Of a DNA stretch of 64,000 nt, positions 51,136-59,429 are shown in pieces. Position 1 is the first letter of the stretch, and every line of letters begins with the position of its first letter. Position numbers and translations under genes: made by a program. Under the pieces are notes generated by a model. That model searched no databases. It was given only the letters and a program-made list of their open reading frames with translations, and was not told the DNA's origin. This stretch comes from Bacteriovoracaceae bacterium. GTDB lineage: Bacteria; Bdellovibrionota; Bacteriovoracia; Bacteriovoracales; Bacteriovoracaceae. The stretch covers positions 1-64,000 of the forward strand of contig JABIHA010000138.1 of NCBI GenBank assembly GCA_018649885.1, read 5' to 3'.

Positions 51136-52572
51136 GTGGAAAAGATATTAAACTACATTAATGGTGAGCTCGTTAGTCCAAAAAATGGGAATTGGATTGA
51201 GGGAATGAATCCGGCCACACTGGAAGTGACTTCACAAATCTGTGACTCTGAAGCCGCTGATGTGGAGGCTGCCATAAGAAGTGCTGAGTCCGCCTTCACA
51301 TTTTGGGGGCAGTCTTCAGTTTCCTACAGAGTCCAGGTTGTTAGAAAAATTGCCGATCTCATTGAAGAAAATATAGAAGAGCTCAGTAAAATTGAAAGCA
51401 TGGATAATGGAAAGCCTATTTCCGCCTCTAAAAGTGTCGACATTCCTAGGAGTGCTACTAACTTTCGCTATTTTTGCGATGCTATGACTCAGTTTTCAAG
51501 TGAGTGTCATCAAACAGATCCCGGGCTTATCAATTTCACTACAAGATCACCTCTGGGGGTTGTCGGTTGTATCTCCCCGTGGAACCTTCCTCTTTATCTT
51601 TTTACTTGGAAAATTGCACCCGCCCTACTGGCCGGCAATACCATTGTGGCCAAGCCCTCAGAGGTGACACCCATGAGTGCTTTTTTTCTTTCAAAGCTTT
51701 GTATTCGTGCGGGTCTTCCCGGAGGAGTGTTAAATATTGTTCACGGTCACGGTCATAAAATCGGGGAGACACTTAATACTGACCCGGTTGTTAAGGCTAT
51801 TTCTTTTACCGGAAGTACACAGACTGGAAGAATGATCGCCACTGCAGCTGCCGGAAGTTTCAAAAAAGTTGGCCTGGAGATGGGAGGAAAGAATCCTACC
51901 ATCGTTTTTGCTGATGCTGACCTTGAGCTTGCTACTTCGGGAGCAAAGAGGGCGGCATTTTCTAATCAGGGACAAATTTGTTTATGTGGTTCAAGAATTT
52001 TGGTGGAAAAGAGTATCTACTCTGATTTTTGCCATCGGCTTATTCAAAAGACTCGTGAAATTACCATTGGTGATCCCCTCGATCCTAAAACCCAGCATGG
52101 GGCGATGGTTAGTGGTGAGCATTTTAATAAAGTGATGAAAAGTATTGAACTGGCAGTGCAAGAGGGCGGAAAAATTCTTTGTGGCGGTAATAGCGTAAAA
52201 CCGGAAGGTCTCGCTGGATATTTTATAGAGCCTACATTGATAGAAGGTCTTGGCAGTGAGTGCAGAACAAATCAGGAAGAGATTTTTGGTCCAGTGGCGA
52301 CAATTATTCCTTTTGAAGGTGAAGAGCAGGCACTGGAAATTGCTAACTCCACCGAGTATGGCCTGGCGGCTTCTGTCTGGACTAAGGATATTAGTTTGGC
52401 CCACAGAATGTCAGAAAAACTTGAGGCCGGAATGGTTTGGGTAAATTGCTGGATGGAAAGAGATCTTCGAACTCCTTTTGGCGGAGTGAAAAATTCGGGC
52501 TTTGGAAGAGAGGGAGGGCTTGAGTCTCTTCGCTTTTTCACCAAACCCAAAAATATATGTATTAGTTATTAG
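51136..52572 (+). CDS. 2-aminomuconate/hydroxymuconate semialdehyde dehydrogenase
   Basis: 478 residues, an NAD-dependent aldehyde dehydrogenase. ISPWNLPLYLFTWKIAPALL, LEMGGKNPTIVF and SNQGQICLCGSR (catalytic Cys) are the standard motifs, and the motif FGREGG near the end closes the fold. In this operon it should oxidise 2-aminomuconate 6-semialdehyde, the product of ACMSD, to 2-aminomuconate (AmnC/NbaE role). It starts with GTG directly after kynB. Substrate assignment is from the operon; the family itself is broader. Confidence 0.92.
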   Translation: MEKILNYINGELVSPKNGNWIEGMNPATLEVTSQICDSEAADVEAAIRSAESAFTFWGQSSVSYRVQVVRKIADLIEENIEELSKIESMDNGKPISASKSVDIPRSATNFRYFCDAMTQFSSECHQTDPGLINFTTRSPLGVVGCISPWNLPLYLFTWKIAPALLAGNTIVAKPSEVTPMSAFFLSKLCIRAGLPGGVLNIVHGHGHKIGETLNTDPVVKAISFTGSTQTGRMIATAAAGSFKKVGLEMGGKNPTIVFADADLELATSGAKRAAFSNQGQICLCGSRILVEKSIYSDFCHRLIQKTREITIGDPLDPKTQHGAMVSGEHFNKVMKSIELAVQEGGKILCGGNSVKPEGLAGYFIEPTLIEGLGSECRTNQEEIFGPVATIIPFEGEEQALEIANSTEYGLAASVWTKDISLAHRMSEKLEAGMVWVNCWMERDLRTPFGGVKNSGFGREGGLESLRFFTKPKNICISY

Positions 52573-52581
52573 GATAGAAAA

Positions 52582-52992
52582 ATGGAAGAAAAAAATTCAA
52601 ATAGAGCTCCCGATCCCGTAGGCCTTTATCCCCACGCAAAAAAGGTGGGGAATTTATTATTTCTATCTGGTGTGGGCCCAAGAAAAAAAGGAACTGATCA
52701 AATCCCAGGGGTTGTGCTGGGTGAAAATGGAGAAGTAGTTGAAAGTGATATTGAAGCGCAATGTCGAAGTGTTTTTGATAATGTTAGGGCGATCTTAGAA
52801 GACTCGGGCTCTAGCTGGGATCAATTAGTAGATGTAACCGTTTTTCTTACCAATATGAAAAAAGACTTTAAAACCTATAATAAAATTTATGCTCAGTATT
52901 TCTCAGAAAATAGGCCTTGTCGAACGACAGTAGAGATTAACTGTCTTCCCACCCCTATTGCTATTGAATTAAAGTGCATAGCCACAATTTAA
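52582..52992 (+). CDS. RidA-family protein, probable 2-aminomuconate deaminase
   Basis: 136 residues, RidA/YjgF fold. YPHAKKVGNLLFLSGVGPRK and DVTVFLTNMKKDFKTYNKIY are characteristic, and the C-terminal NRPCRTTVEINCLPTPIAIE holds the Arg that contacts the substrate in this family. Several bacterial kynurenine and aminophenol operons use RidA-type 2-aminomuconate deaminases (AmnD/NbaF), releasing ammonia to give 4-oxalocrotonate. Its place between the dehydrogenase and 3-HAO supports that role rather than general imine deamination. Confidence 0.88.
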   Translation: MEEKNSNRAPDPVGLYPHAKKVGNLLFLSGVGPRKKGTDQIPGVVLGENGEVVESDIEAQCRSVFDNVRAILEDSGSSWDQLVDVTVFLTNMKKDFKTYNKIYAQYFSENRPCRTTVEINCLPTPIAIELKCIATI

Positions 52993-53008
52993 GATTCAGG
53001 AGACCATC

Positions 53009-53524
53009 ATGAGTACTTGTATTCCCATTAATTTTAAAAACTGGATTAACGATCACCGGGAATTTCTAAAACCCCCTGTTGGGAACAAGATGGTTTGGAA
53101 AGAAGGTGGGTTTATTGTGATGGTAGTTGGTGGGCCCAATGCTCGTCAGGATTACCATATAAATGAAACCGATGAGTTCTTCTACCAAGTAGAAGGAAAT
53201 ATGGTTTTAAAAACAAGAAATGATCACGGTAAGATAGTAGATGTACCTATTAATGAAGGTGAGATCTACCTTCTGTCTGGAGGGGTTCCGCACAGCCCAC
53301 AAAGAGAGGCCAATTCAGTTGGACTTGTTATTGAAAAAACGAGGGTCCCTGAAGACAAAGATTCTCTTGTTTGGTATTGCGAGGGATGCGACAGTGTCCT
53401 CTACAGCGAGACTTTTTATCTATCAAATATTGAAACCCAACTGAAAGAATGTTTTGATCGCTACTTTGGTGATGAAAAAAATTATACCTGCAAAAAATGT
53501 GGGCGGGTAAACCCAAAGGCTTAG
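53009..53524 (+). CDS. nbaC: 3-hydroxyanthranilate 3,4-dioxygenase
   Basis: 171 residues, a cupin. The iron ligands are His50, Glu56 and His95 (DYHINETDEFF and GGVPHSPQR). The bacterial form has a C-terminal rubredoxin-like metal site, present here as CEGC (124-127) and CKKC (161-164). It opens the ring of 3-hydroxyanthranilate to give ACMS. It is encoded between the RidA protein and ACMSD and ends just before the latter's start. Length agrees with bacterial homologues. Confidence 0.95.
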   Translation: MSTCIPINFKNWINDHREFLKPPVGNKMVWKEGGFIVMVVGGPNARQDYHINETDEFFYQVEGNMVLKTRNDHGKIVDVPINEGEIYLLSGGVPHSPQREANSVGLVIEKTRVPEDKDSLVWYCEGCDSVLYSETFYLSNIETQLKECFDRYFGDEKNYTCKKCGRVNPKA

Positions 53525-53526
53525 TA

Positions 53527-54558
53527 GTGTTAAAAATTGATATTCATACCCATATTCTTCCTCCTGTAATCCCTGAGTTTAAAAAACAATTCGGATACGG
53601 AGGATTTATCTGTCTTGAGCACGCGAGCGCTGAATGTAACTGCACTGCCAATATGGTGGGAGATGATGGGCGGTTTTTCCGTAGTGTTGAGCCCAATTGT
53701 TTTGATCCCAAGGCCAGAATTATAGACTGTGATGAACATGATGTGGGTGTGCAAGTGCTTTCAACAGTACCAGTGATGTTTAGTTACTGGACTAAACCAG
53801 ATGATGGACTATTTGTTGCAAAATTTCTCAATGATCATATCGCTAGTGTTTGTCAGAAATTTCCAAAAAGATTTGTGGGGCTGGGAACACTTCCTATGCA
53901 ATCACCAAAGCTAGCTGTTAAAGAGCTAGAGCGCCTTGTGAAAGAATTGGGGTTGTGTGGAGTAGAAATTGGCTCTCATATTGGGGAGTTAAATTTAAAT
54001 GATCCTGCACTTTTTGAAGTTTTTGAAGCGGCTGCTGAATTGGGCGCGGCCGTACTCGTTCATCCCTGGGATATGATGGGAAAAGAGCGTATGGAGAAGT
54101 ACTGGCTTCCATGGCTTGTGGGAATGCCGGCTGAAAGTTCACTGGCGATTTGTTCCATGATTTTTGGTGGTGTCTTTGAACGCCTCCCCAAACTCAAGGT
54201 AGCCTTCGCCCACGGAGGAGGCTCCTTTCCGTCTACAATTGGAAGAATTGAGCATGGTTTTAATGTCAGACCGGATCTTTGTGCCATCGACAATGATAAA
54301 TCACCTCTTGATTACCTAGGGCGTTTTTGGGTTGATTCATTAGTTCACAATAAGGCAATGCTCGCCCAACTGATAGAGCTCTTTGGATCTAATCGTGTGG
54401 CCCTTGGCACAGATTATCCTTTTCCCCTAGGAGAGCTAGAACCTGGACAATTAATAGGGTCAATGAATTTAGATCAAGAAACTAGGAACAACCTATATCA
54501 CGCCAGTGCCCTAGAGTGGCTTGGCCTTGAAAAAGAAAGATTCACCACGGAGAATTAA
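53527..54558 (+). CDS. nbaD: ACMS decarboxylase (amidohydrolase family)
   Basis: 343 residues, a metal-dependent TIM barrel. IDIHTHILPP provides the HxH zinc ligands, and VLVHPWDMMG and ALGTDYPFPLGE further ligands, all typical of ACMSD. It converts 2-amino-3-carboxymuconate semialdehyde to 2-aminomuconate semialdehyde and so prevents spontaneous quinolinate formation. I use the GTG at 53527 with AAAGG upstream, two bases after the 3-HAO stop; an ATG at 53497 overlaps 3-HAO and lacks a site. Confidence 0.94.
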   Translation: MLKIDIHTHILPPVIPEFKKQFGYGGFICLEHASAECNCTANMVGDDGRFFRSVEPNCFDPKARIIDCDEHDVGVQVLSTVPVMFSYWTKPDDGLFVAKFLNDHIASVCQKFPKRFVGLGTLPMQSPKLAVKELERLVKELGLCGVEIGSHIGELNLNDPALFEVFEAAAELGAAVLVHPWDMMGKERMEKYWLPWLVGMPAESSLAICSMIFGGVFERLPKLKVAFAHGGGSFPSTIGRIEHGFNVRPDLCAIDNDKSPLDYLGRFWVDSLVHNKAMLAQLIELFGSNRVALGTDYPFPLGELEPGQLIGSMNLDQETRNNLYHASALEWLGLEKERFTTEN

Positions 54559-54560
54559 AG

Positions 54561-55643
54561 ATGCAAAAAAATCCTAACCCTTGCTATTACCCTGATTACT
54601 TAAAATTAAATATGGTCTTAGGCAGCCAAGAGCCCTTAAGTGGTAAATACGGCGAAGAGGCCCATGATGAAACTCTTTTTATCATTGTTCATCAAGTATA
54701 TGAGTTATGGTTCAAACAAATTTTGCACGAAATGGGTGTTGTGCTCAATGTTTTTGGGCAAGATTACATTAGTGAGTCAGATCTAGGAAGTTGTCTTTCA
54801 AAAACCTACCGAGTTAAGTCGATTCAAAAAGTACTTATTGATCAGCTCAATATTATCGAGACCATGACTCCTCAAGCCTTTTTAGATTTTAGAGACTACC
54901 TTGTCCCCGCTTCTGGTTTTCAAAGCGTTCAGTTTAGAGAACTTGAAATTAGGCTTGGACTCAAAACTGACAACCGGGTCGCTTACGACAATAAATCCTT
55001 TCACAATCGCCTGTCAGCTGAACACCAAGAATACCTTATCAATGTGGAGAAACAGCCCGCCCTAATTGATCTTTTGGCGAATTGGCTTGAAAGGCTTCCT
55101 TTTGTCGATTTTGGAGGATTCAAATTTTGGGAACAATATCAAACTGCCGTTTGGAAAATGTTAGATAGTGATAGTGAAATCATTAAAAATAACCCCACAC
55201 TAAATCATGAAGAAATAAAACTCCAATTAAAAGAGCTTGATTTAACAAGGGCGAGCTTTGAATCTCTGTTTGATGATGAAAAATACAACGAGCGTTTTCC
55301 AAATCACGTACTCTCAAGAAAAGCGATGCTTTCAGCACTGTTTATTAAGCTCTATAGTTGGTATCCACTACTGGATATTCCTGCAAGATTTTTAACATCA
55401 CTGATGGATATTGATGAATTACTTGCCAATTGGAGGCACAATCACGCTCTGATGGTTCAAAGAATGATTGGGACCAAAATTGGTACTGGCGGTTCTGCAG
55501 GACACACATACCTTAAGGCCACAACACATTCCAATCGAGTTTTTACAGATTTATTTAATATATCGACTTTCTTAGTGCCCACATCTGCACTACCTAAGTT
55601 ACCTGAAGAGGTAATAAAAAACCTTCAGTTTCAAAGAATGTGA
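54561..55643 (+). CDS. kynA: Tryptophan 2,3-dioxygenase
   Basis: 360 residues. HDETLFIIVHQVYELWFKQI is the hallmark motif near residue 36, and GTGGSAGHTYLKATT near the C-terminus also fits; the haem-ligand His probably lies in NHALMVQRMIG. It oxidises L-tryptophan to N-formylkynurenine, the first step. Unusually, this entry enzyme is the last gene of the operon, 2 bp after the ACMSD stop. The C-terminus overlaps the convergent small gene by 13 bp. Confidence 0.95.
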   Translation: MQKNPNPCYYPDYLKLNMVLGSQEPLSGKYGEEAHDETLFIIVHQVYELWFKQILHEMGVVLNVFGQDYISESDLGSCLSKTYRVKSIQKVLIDQLNIIETMTPQAFLDFRDYLVPASGFQSVQFRELEIRLGLKTDNRVAYDNKSFHNRLSAEHQEYLINVEKQPALIDLLANWLERLPFVDFGGFKFWEQYQTAVWKMLDSDSEIIKNNPTLNHEEIKLQLKELDLTRASFESLFDDEKYNERFPNHVLSRKAMLSALFIKLYSWYPLLDIPARFLTSLMDIDELLANWRHNHALMVQRMIGTKIGTGGSAGHTYLKATTHSNRVFTDLFNISTFLVPTSALPKLPEEVIKNLQFQRM

Positions 55644-55873
55644 TCTTCGATCTCGCCAGTAATTGTCTGGCAATAAACTTCCTTGTCCTCTGGGGTTAGC
55701 CCCAGGGTCTCGGCAAGGGAGTCGGTAATGGAGGGGGCATCAATATGAACATCGATATCCATTTTCTCCATATCACTGGCAAATTCAAAGGCCTTCTCTA
55801 TAGTCTCTAGGTGTGTTGAGTATAAGACACTACCAGAAGCTGTATTAATAACTTTTACGTTCTTTTCTTTCAT
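55631..55873 (-). CDS. Small protein of unknown function
   Basis: 80 residues from ATG 55873. VINTASGSVLYSTHLETIEK, then KAFEFASDMEKMDIDVHIDA look like an alpha/beta fold, with an acidic end. No signal peptide. It lies between two minus-strand frames and overlaps the tail of kynA by 13 bp. A frame extends to a TTG at 55909, without a ribosome site. No family is recognised; coding potential seems real because the composition is well balanced. Confidence 0.5.
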   Translation of the reverse strand: MKEKNVKVINTASGSVLYSTHLETIEKAFEFASDMEKMDIDVHIDAPSITDSLAETLGLTPEDKEVYCQTITGEIEDHIL

Positions 55874-55916
55874 CCAGATATTATGCCCATTTGTAAAAAG
55901 AACAGGCAAGTGGATT

Positions 55917-57128
55917 TTATTTGTGGCACAGTGTTGGAACTGTGATGGAGATATTTTGTGATTTTAATGAATCGTATAAATCCATTTTGAAAGCACTCGC
56001 AGCAGTTCTCACTCCTCCCGGAAGGGAGTTCTTGTTTTTGATCATGCAGTGTAGAGAGGCGGCGAGCAATTTAACGGTGGATTTATTTGATGGGTCCCCA
56101 GAGGATTTCATTTGGGCCTTAAAAAGAGACCCGCTTTCAGTTATTGCAAAAATGTGTGCTGCAAAATGACCTCGTTCAATACTTAGATCACTTGGACCTT
56201 CTCCCGATTTTGGACCAAATCTTTTTAGCAGTGGGTGTAAGGCCTTTTTTTGAAAGGCAAAGTCTGCCAATTTTTGGGCCCAGCTAACTCCTTTAGCAGA
56301 AACCTTGTTAAAGCTGTTGGTGGGATTCCAGTATTCATTATAATAAAAAGGGAGTTTAAAATACTGATGATCTTTACTTAGAAGCTCAACACTTCTTTGA
56401 ACTACATTGGTATTTATTGATCTTTGGAAAAACGGTGCCACCCATTTTCCGTAATTTTTGTGGAAGTGGGCCTTGTCTTCTTCTTCACAGTACTCATCAG
56501 CAATATCAAAGCTATCAACACAAAGGTTATAAGGGGAGTGTGCCTCCATATAATTTTGATTTTTTCCAAGACCAAGGGCGGTTAAAAAAGTACCCCCATT
56601 AAGGCCACCACCAATATTGTAGACTATCTCAACTTGTTTGGTTTTCTCTCCCACAAATTGATGAATTTTTTCCATCATATAGAAGCTGCCAAAGTCAGCA
56701 GGCACAGAATCAAATCCTGCGAAGGGAATAATACAAGTACCGTTTTCCACAGCTTTAGAATGTGATGATTTAATGATTTTTTTGCCGAAATTTACTTCCC
56801 CGCTAATATCGAGATAATGAGTTTTGTGTCTTACACAGCTTTCAACAATATTAGGGCCATTTTGAAAAAAAGGACCAGCTAAATTAATTACAATCTCAGA
56901 CTCCGAAATCAACTCATCGATACGTCTGGTATCTTCTAAATTCGCGACTTGTTTTTCTGGTCTATTACTGGGATGAAGAGTTCTGTAAACGCGGTCAAGT
57001 TTTTTTGGATCCCTTCCAGAAATGGCCCAATGGCGAAGACCAAACTCAGCTCGGTGTGAGATATATTGGATGAATCTTTTGCCGACAAAGCCTGTAGCTC
57101 CGAAAACAATAATCTGATATTTTTTCAT
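55917..57128 (-). CDS. Saccharopine dehydrogenase-like NAD(P) oxidoreductase
   Basis: 403 residues. QIIVFGATGFVGKRFIQYI is a Rossmann cofactor site, followed by HWAISGRDPKKL, EIVINLAGPFFQNG and DISGEVNFGKKI, and IPFAGFDSVPADFGSF, all as in the saccharopine dehydrogenase/trans-acting enoyl reductase family. True saccharopine dehydrogenase is unlikely; such proteins usually act on lipids or polyketides or are uncharacterised. ATG 57128 was chosen by family-like start; earlier starts at 57146 and 57155 are possible. It is 43 bp upstream of the small minus-strand gene ending at 55631. Confidence 0.85.
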   Translation of the reverse strand: MKKYQIIVFGATGFVGKRFIQYISHRAEFGLRHWAISGRDPKKLDRVYRTLHPSNRPEKQVANLEDTRRIDELISESEIVINLAGPFFQNGPNIVESCVRHKTHYLDISGEVNFGKKIIKSSHSKAVENGTCIIPFAGFDSVPADFGSFYMMEKIHQFVGEKTKQVEIVYNIGGGLNGGTFLTALGLGKNQNYMEAHSPYNLCVDSFDIADEYCEEEDKAHFHKNYGKWVAPFFQRSINTNVVQRSVELLSKDHQYFKLPFYYNEYWNPTNSFNKVSAKGVSWAQKLADFAFQKKALHPLLKRFGPKSGEGPSDLSIERGHFAAHIFAITESGSLFKAQMKSSGDPSNKSTVKLLAASLHCMIKNKNSLPGGVRTAASAFKMDLYDSLKSQNISITVPTLCHK

Positions 57129-57293
57129 AGTCAGCACACTTACCATCGTGGGCATGACTTAGGCCACGCTCGTAATAAATTTTATGGACTTCTTCACTAA
57201 GAGGTTCAAATTGCACAGTCCAAATAGGGGGCCCAATAAGCTTCATTTAAGTAGTTGATGGATGTGATAGACTATAGCTTCCAGGAGGTTTCA

Positions 57294-57566
57294 ATGTACG
57301 CTCTTTTTCTATTTGCACCGCTTTACTATCTCTGGGATTTCTCACAAGGTTCACCAAATGGTTTACTCGGGGTGCTACCCTCACTTTTCATGATTTACTT
57401 GGGTCTGGGGATTTTGTTCTCAGTTATTAAAATTTCATTGGTGCTTAGTTCTGATTTTTGTGTCAAAAGCATGAGCCTCCCCATTTTATTGCATCAAAAA
57501 GATTTTGGAGATGGACAGCTAAGGGATCTAAGTGTGGAGAAAGAGGAAACCCCCAAGGCTGCATAG
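57294..57566 (+). CDS. Small two-TM membrane protein before ctaB
   Basis: 90 residues from ATG 57294, which has a strong AGGAGG site. Two hydrophobic segments, about 2-14 with WDF following and 26-50 (PSLFMIYLGLGILFSVIKIS), then a charged tail with KDFGDGQLRDLSVEKEE. It precedes ctaB by 90 bp and is probably the first gene of the oxidase operon. No family is recognised; an oxidase assembly or accessory role is only suggested by position. Confidence 0.55.
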   Translation: MYALFLFAPLYYLWDFSQGSPNGLLGVLPSLFMIYLGLGILFSVIKISLVLSSDFCVKSMSLPILLHQKDFGDGQLRDLSVEKEETPKAA

Positions 57567-57656
57567 CGAAGACCTTTTCATTCTGATCTATTTTATCGCT
57601 AGAAATATTACATCCAAAGTAGTAAAAATTCGGGCACATATAATTTTAAGGTGTTC

Positions 57657-58523
57657 ATGGTTTTTAAAGATTTACTCCAACTGACTAAGCCAAAATTGAG
57701 TGGGCTTGTGATTTTTACCTCTGCCGCTGGAATGCTACTAGCGCCTGGCGAGATCTCTTTTGCGCAGGGGGCTTGGGCCACACTTCTCATTACTATGGTT
57801 GTGGCATCTGGTGCTGTCCTCAATTCTTTTCTTGAGTGGAAGCTCGATAAGAAAATGGCCAGAACTAAAAGCAGACCTTTGCCTGCTGGAAGAATGAGCC
57901 CGGAGCTTGCGCTGTGGTTTGGTGTCCTGCTAAGTGTGATCTCTCTGCCACTGCTTGTTTTTACCGTTAATACCTTAACTGCATTTTTGGGCTTTATAGC
58001 GTGGTCTACTTATTTATTTGCCTATACACCTATGAAAAAACGAACACCACTTGCAGTTGCTGTAGGGGCCATTCCTGGAGCCCTTCCACCACTAATGGGG
58101 TGGGCCGCTTGCGCTGGAGGCCTTGACGCCATGGCCTGGTCACTTTTTATCATTTTGTGTGTTTGGCAAATTCCACATTTTCTTGCCATCTCTATTGTTC
58201 ATAGACTTGATTATCACAATGCAGGGGTTATGGTTTTGCCAAACCTAGAGGGAATTGATGTGACGGCCAAGTGTATCTTTGCCACAACACTACTTCTTTA
58301 CGCTGTTAGTTTTCTGCCAGGCTTTGTATCTACAACATTTGCTGGATATTCGGTGGCCGCCCTTCTCCTGGGAGCAGTACTTGCCTTTTTCTCCTGGAAA
58401 ACCTGTGCTCATTCTTCTCAAACTTCCCAGAGTTTTAAATGGTCCAAGGCCTACTTCTGGTCAACCATTGCTTACTTGCCGCTACTGTTCATTTGCATGA
58501 TTGCATTTAAATTCTCCAACTAA
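57657..58523 (+). CDS. ctaB: Protoheme IX farnesyltransferase
   Basis: 288 residues, about nine TM helices of the UbiA family. LLQLTKPKLSGLVIFTSAAG, NSFLEWKLDKKMARTKSRPL (the NxxxDxxxD-type prenyl-binding region, here with Glu/Asp variation) and GVMVLPNLEG are typical. It attaches farnesyl to haem b to make haem O for the adjacent oxidase. ATG 57657 has TAAGG five bases upstream; a GTG at 57651 is possible. It belongs to the oxidase operon. Confidence 0.93.
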   Translation: MVFKDLLQLTKPKLSGLVIFTSAAGMLLAPGEISFAQGAWATLLITMVVASGAVLNSFLEWKLDKKMARTKSRPLPAGRMSPELALWFGVLLSVISLPLLVFTVNTLTAFLGFIAWSTYLFAYTPMKKRTPLAVAVGAIPGALPPLMGWAACAGGLDAMAWSLFIILCVWQIPHFLAISIVHRLDYHNAGVMVLPNLEGIDVTAKCIFATTLLLYAVSFLPGFVSTTFAGYSVAALLLGAVLAFFSWKTCAHSSQTSQSFKWSKAYFWSTIAYLPLLFICMIAFKFSN

Positions 58524-58607
58524 AAGATTCTACTTCTATTCTAATTTCATGAGGGTTATCATGTTTAGAAATGACGTGTTCAATGCTTTTGCCATAGGAA
58601 TCTATTT

Positions 58608-59429
58608 ATGGGTTTTAAATTATTGGTTTCGCTGCTCCATGTAGGCCAAGTCAGTGCTGGAATGTTTTCAGATTTCATTACGATGCTGACCCCTCCTGAA
58701 GATATTTCTACTTACGGTCACAAGATTATGTTTCTGTTTAACTACATCACTGTGATGAATGTGTTTTATTTCACGCTCGTGTGTATTGGCCTTTTTGGTT
58801 TCTCTTATTTGTATAGTGCCAAGAGAAACAAGACTCCTGAGTACACTTATGGAAATAGAAAAAAACAGCTTAAGGTTACCCTGATAATAGGTCTGGCCGT
58901 TTTTTGTACAGTGGATAGTGTTATTACAGTGACGGCCAACAATGATTTGGTAAATACTTTTTGGAAGTTTCCTGAAAGTGATGATCCTGAAACTATCAAG
59001 GTTCAAGTTTTGGCCCAACAGTGGATGTGGCACTTTAGGCTTGCCGGTAATGATAAGGTTTTTAATACAGATGATGACATCGTGACCGCCAATCATCTTC
59101 ATCTTCCAATAGGAAAAAAAATTGTTTTTCAACTAACTTCTAAAGATGTCATTCACTCCTTTTTCCTACCTAATGCTAGGGTAAAGATTGATGCAATGCC
59201 TGGAAGAATTTCAAGGATCTGGGTCGAGTTTACAAAGTCTGGTGATTTCGAGATCGCTTGCGCTGAAATGTGCGGGACCCATCACTATCTAATGAAAGCA
59301 AAAATGACTTTATACGATCCAGATGATTTTCAGTATTGGGAAAGTGAAGCAGCTAAGTTTGCTTACCAAGAAAACGATACAGGGACTGTTGATTCCTACT
59401 GGGGATGGAAGTGGGAGAGCAATAGATGA
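58608..59429 (+). CDS. coxB: Cytochrome c oxidase subunit II
   Basis: 273 residues. Two TM helices (about 40-70 and 90-110) anchor a CuA cupredoxin domain. The CuA ligands are His183 (DVIHSFFLP), Cys218, Glu220, Cys222, His226 and Met229 (CAEMCGTHHYLM), all present. WMWHF at 139-143 is the aromatic docking patch. There is no fused cytochrome c domain; a separate dihaem cytochrome is encoded downstream instead. It overlaps coxA by 4 bp (ATGA). Confidence 0.95.
   Translation: MGFKLLVSLLHVGQVSAGMFSDFITMLTPPEDISTYGHKIMFLFNYITVMNVFYFTLVCIGLFGFSYLYSAKRNKTPEYTYGNRKKQLKVTLIIGLAVFCTVDSVITVTANNDLVNTFWKFPESDDPETIKVQVLAQQWMWHFRLAGNDKVFNTDDDIVTANHLHLPIGKKIVFQLTSKDVIHSFFLPNARVKIDAMPGRISRIWVEFTKSGDFEIACAEMCGTHHYLMKAKMTLYDPDDFQYWESEAAKFAYQENDTGTVDSYWGWKWESNR

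Noticed and set aside
57046-57246. 66-codon minus-strand frame overlapping the start of the saccharopine dehydrogenase-like gene
   Set aside because: Its first 35 residues look protein-like, but there is no ribosome site and most of it overlaps a better gene. It may be a shifted N-terminus, so worth a look if homologues turn up.
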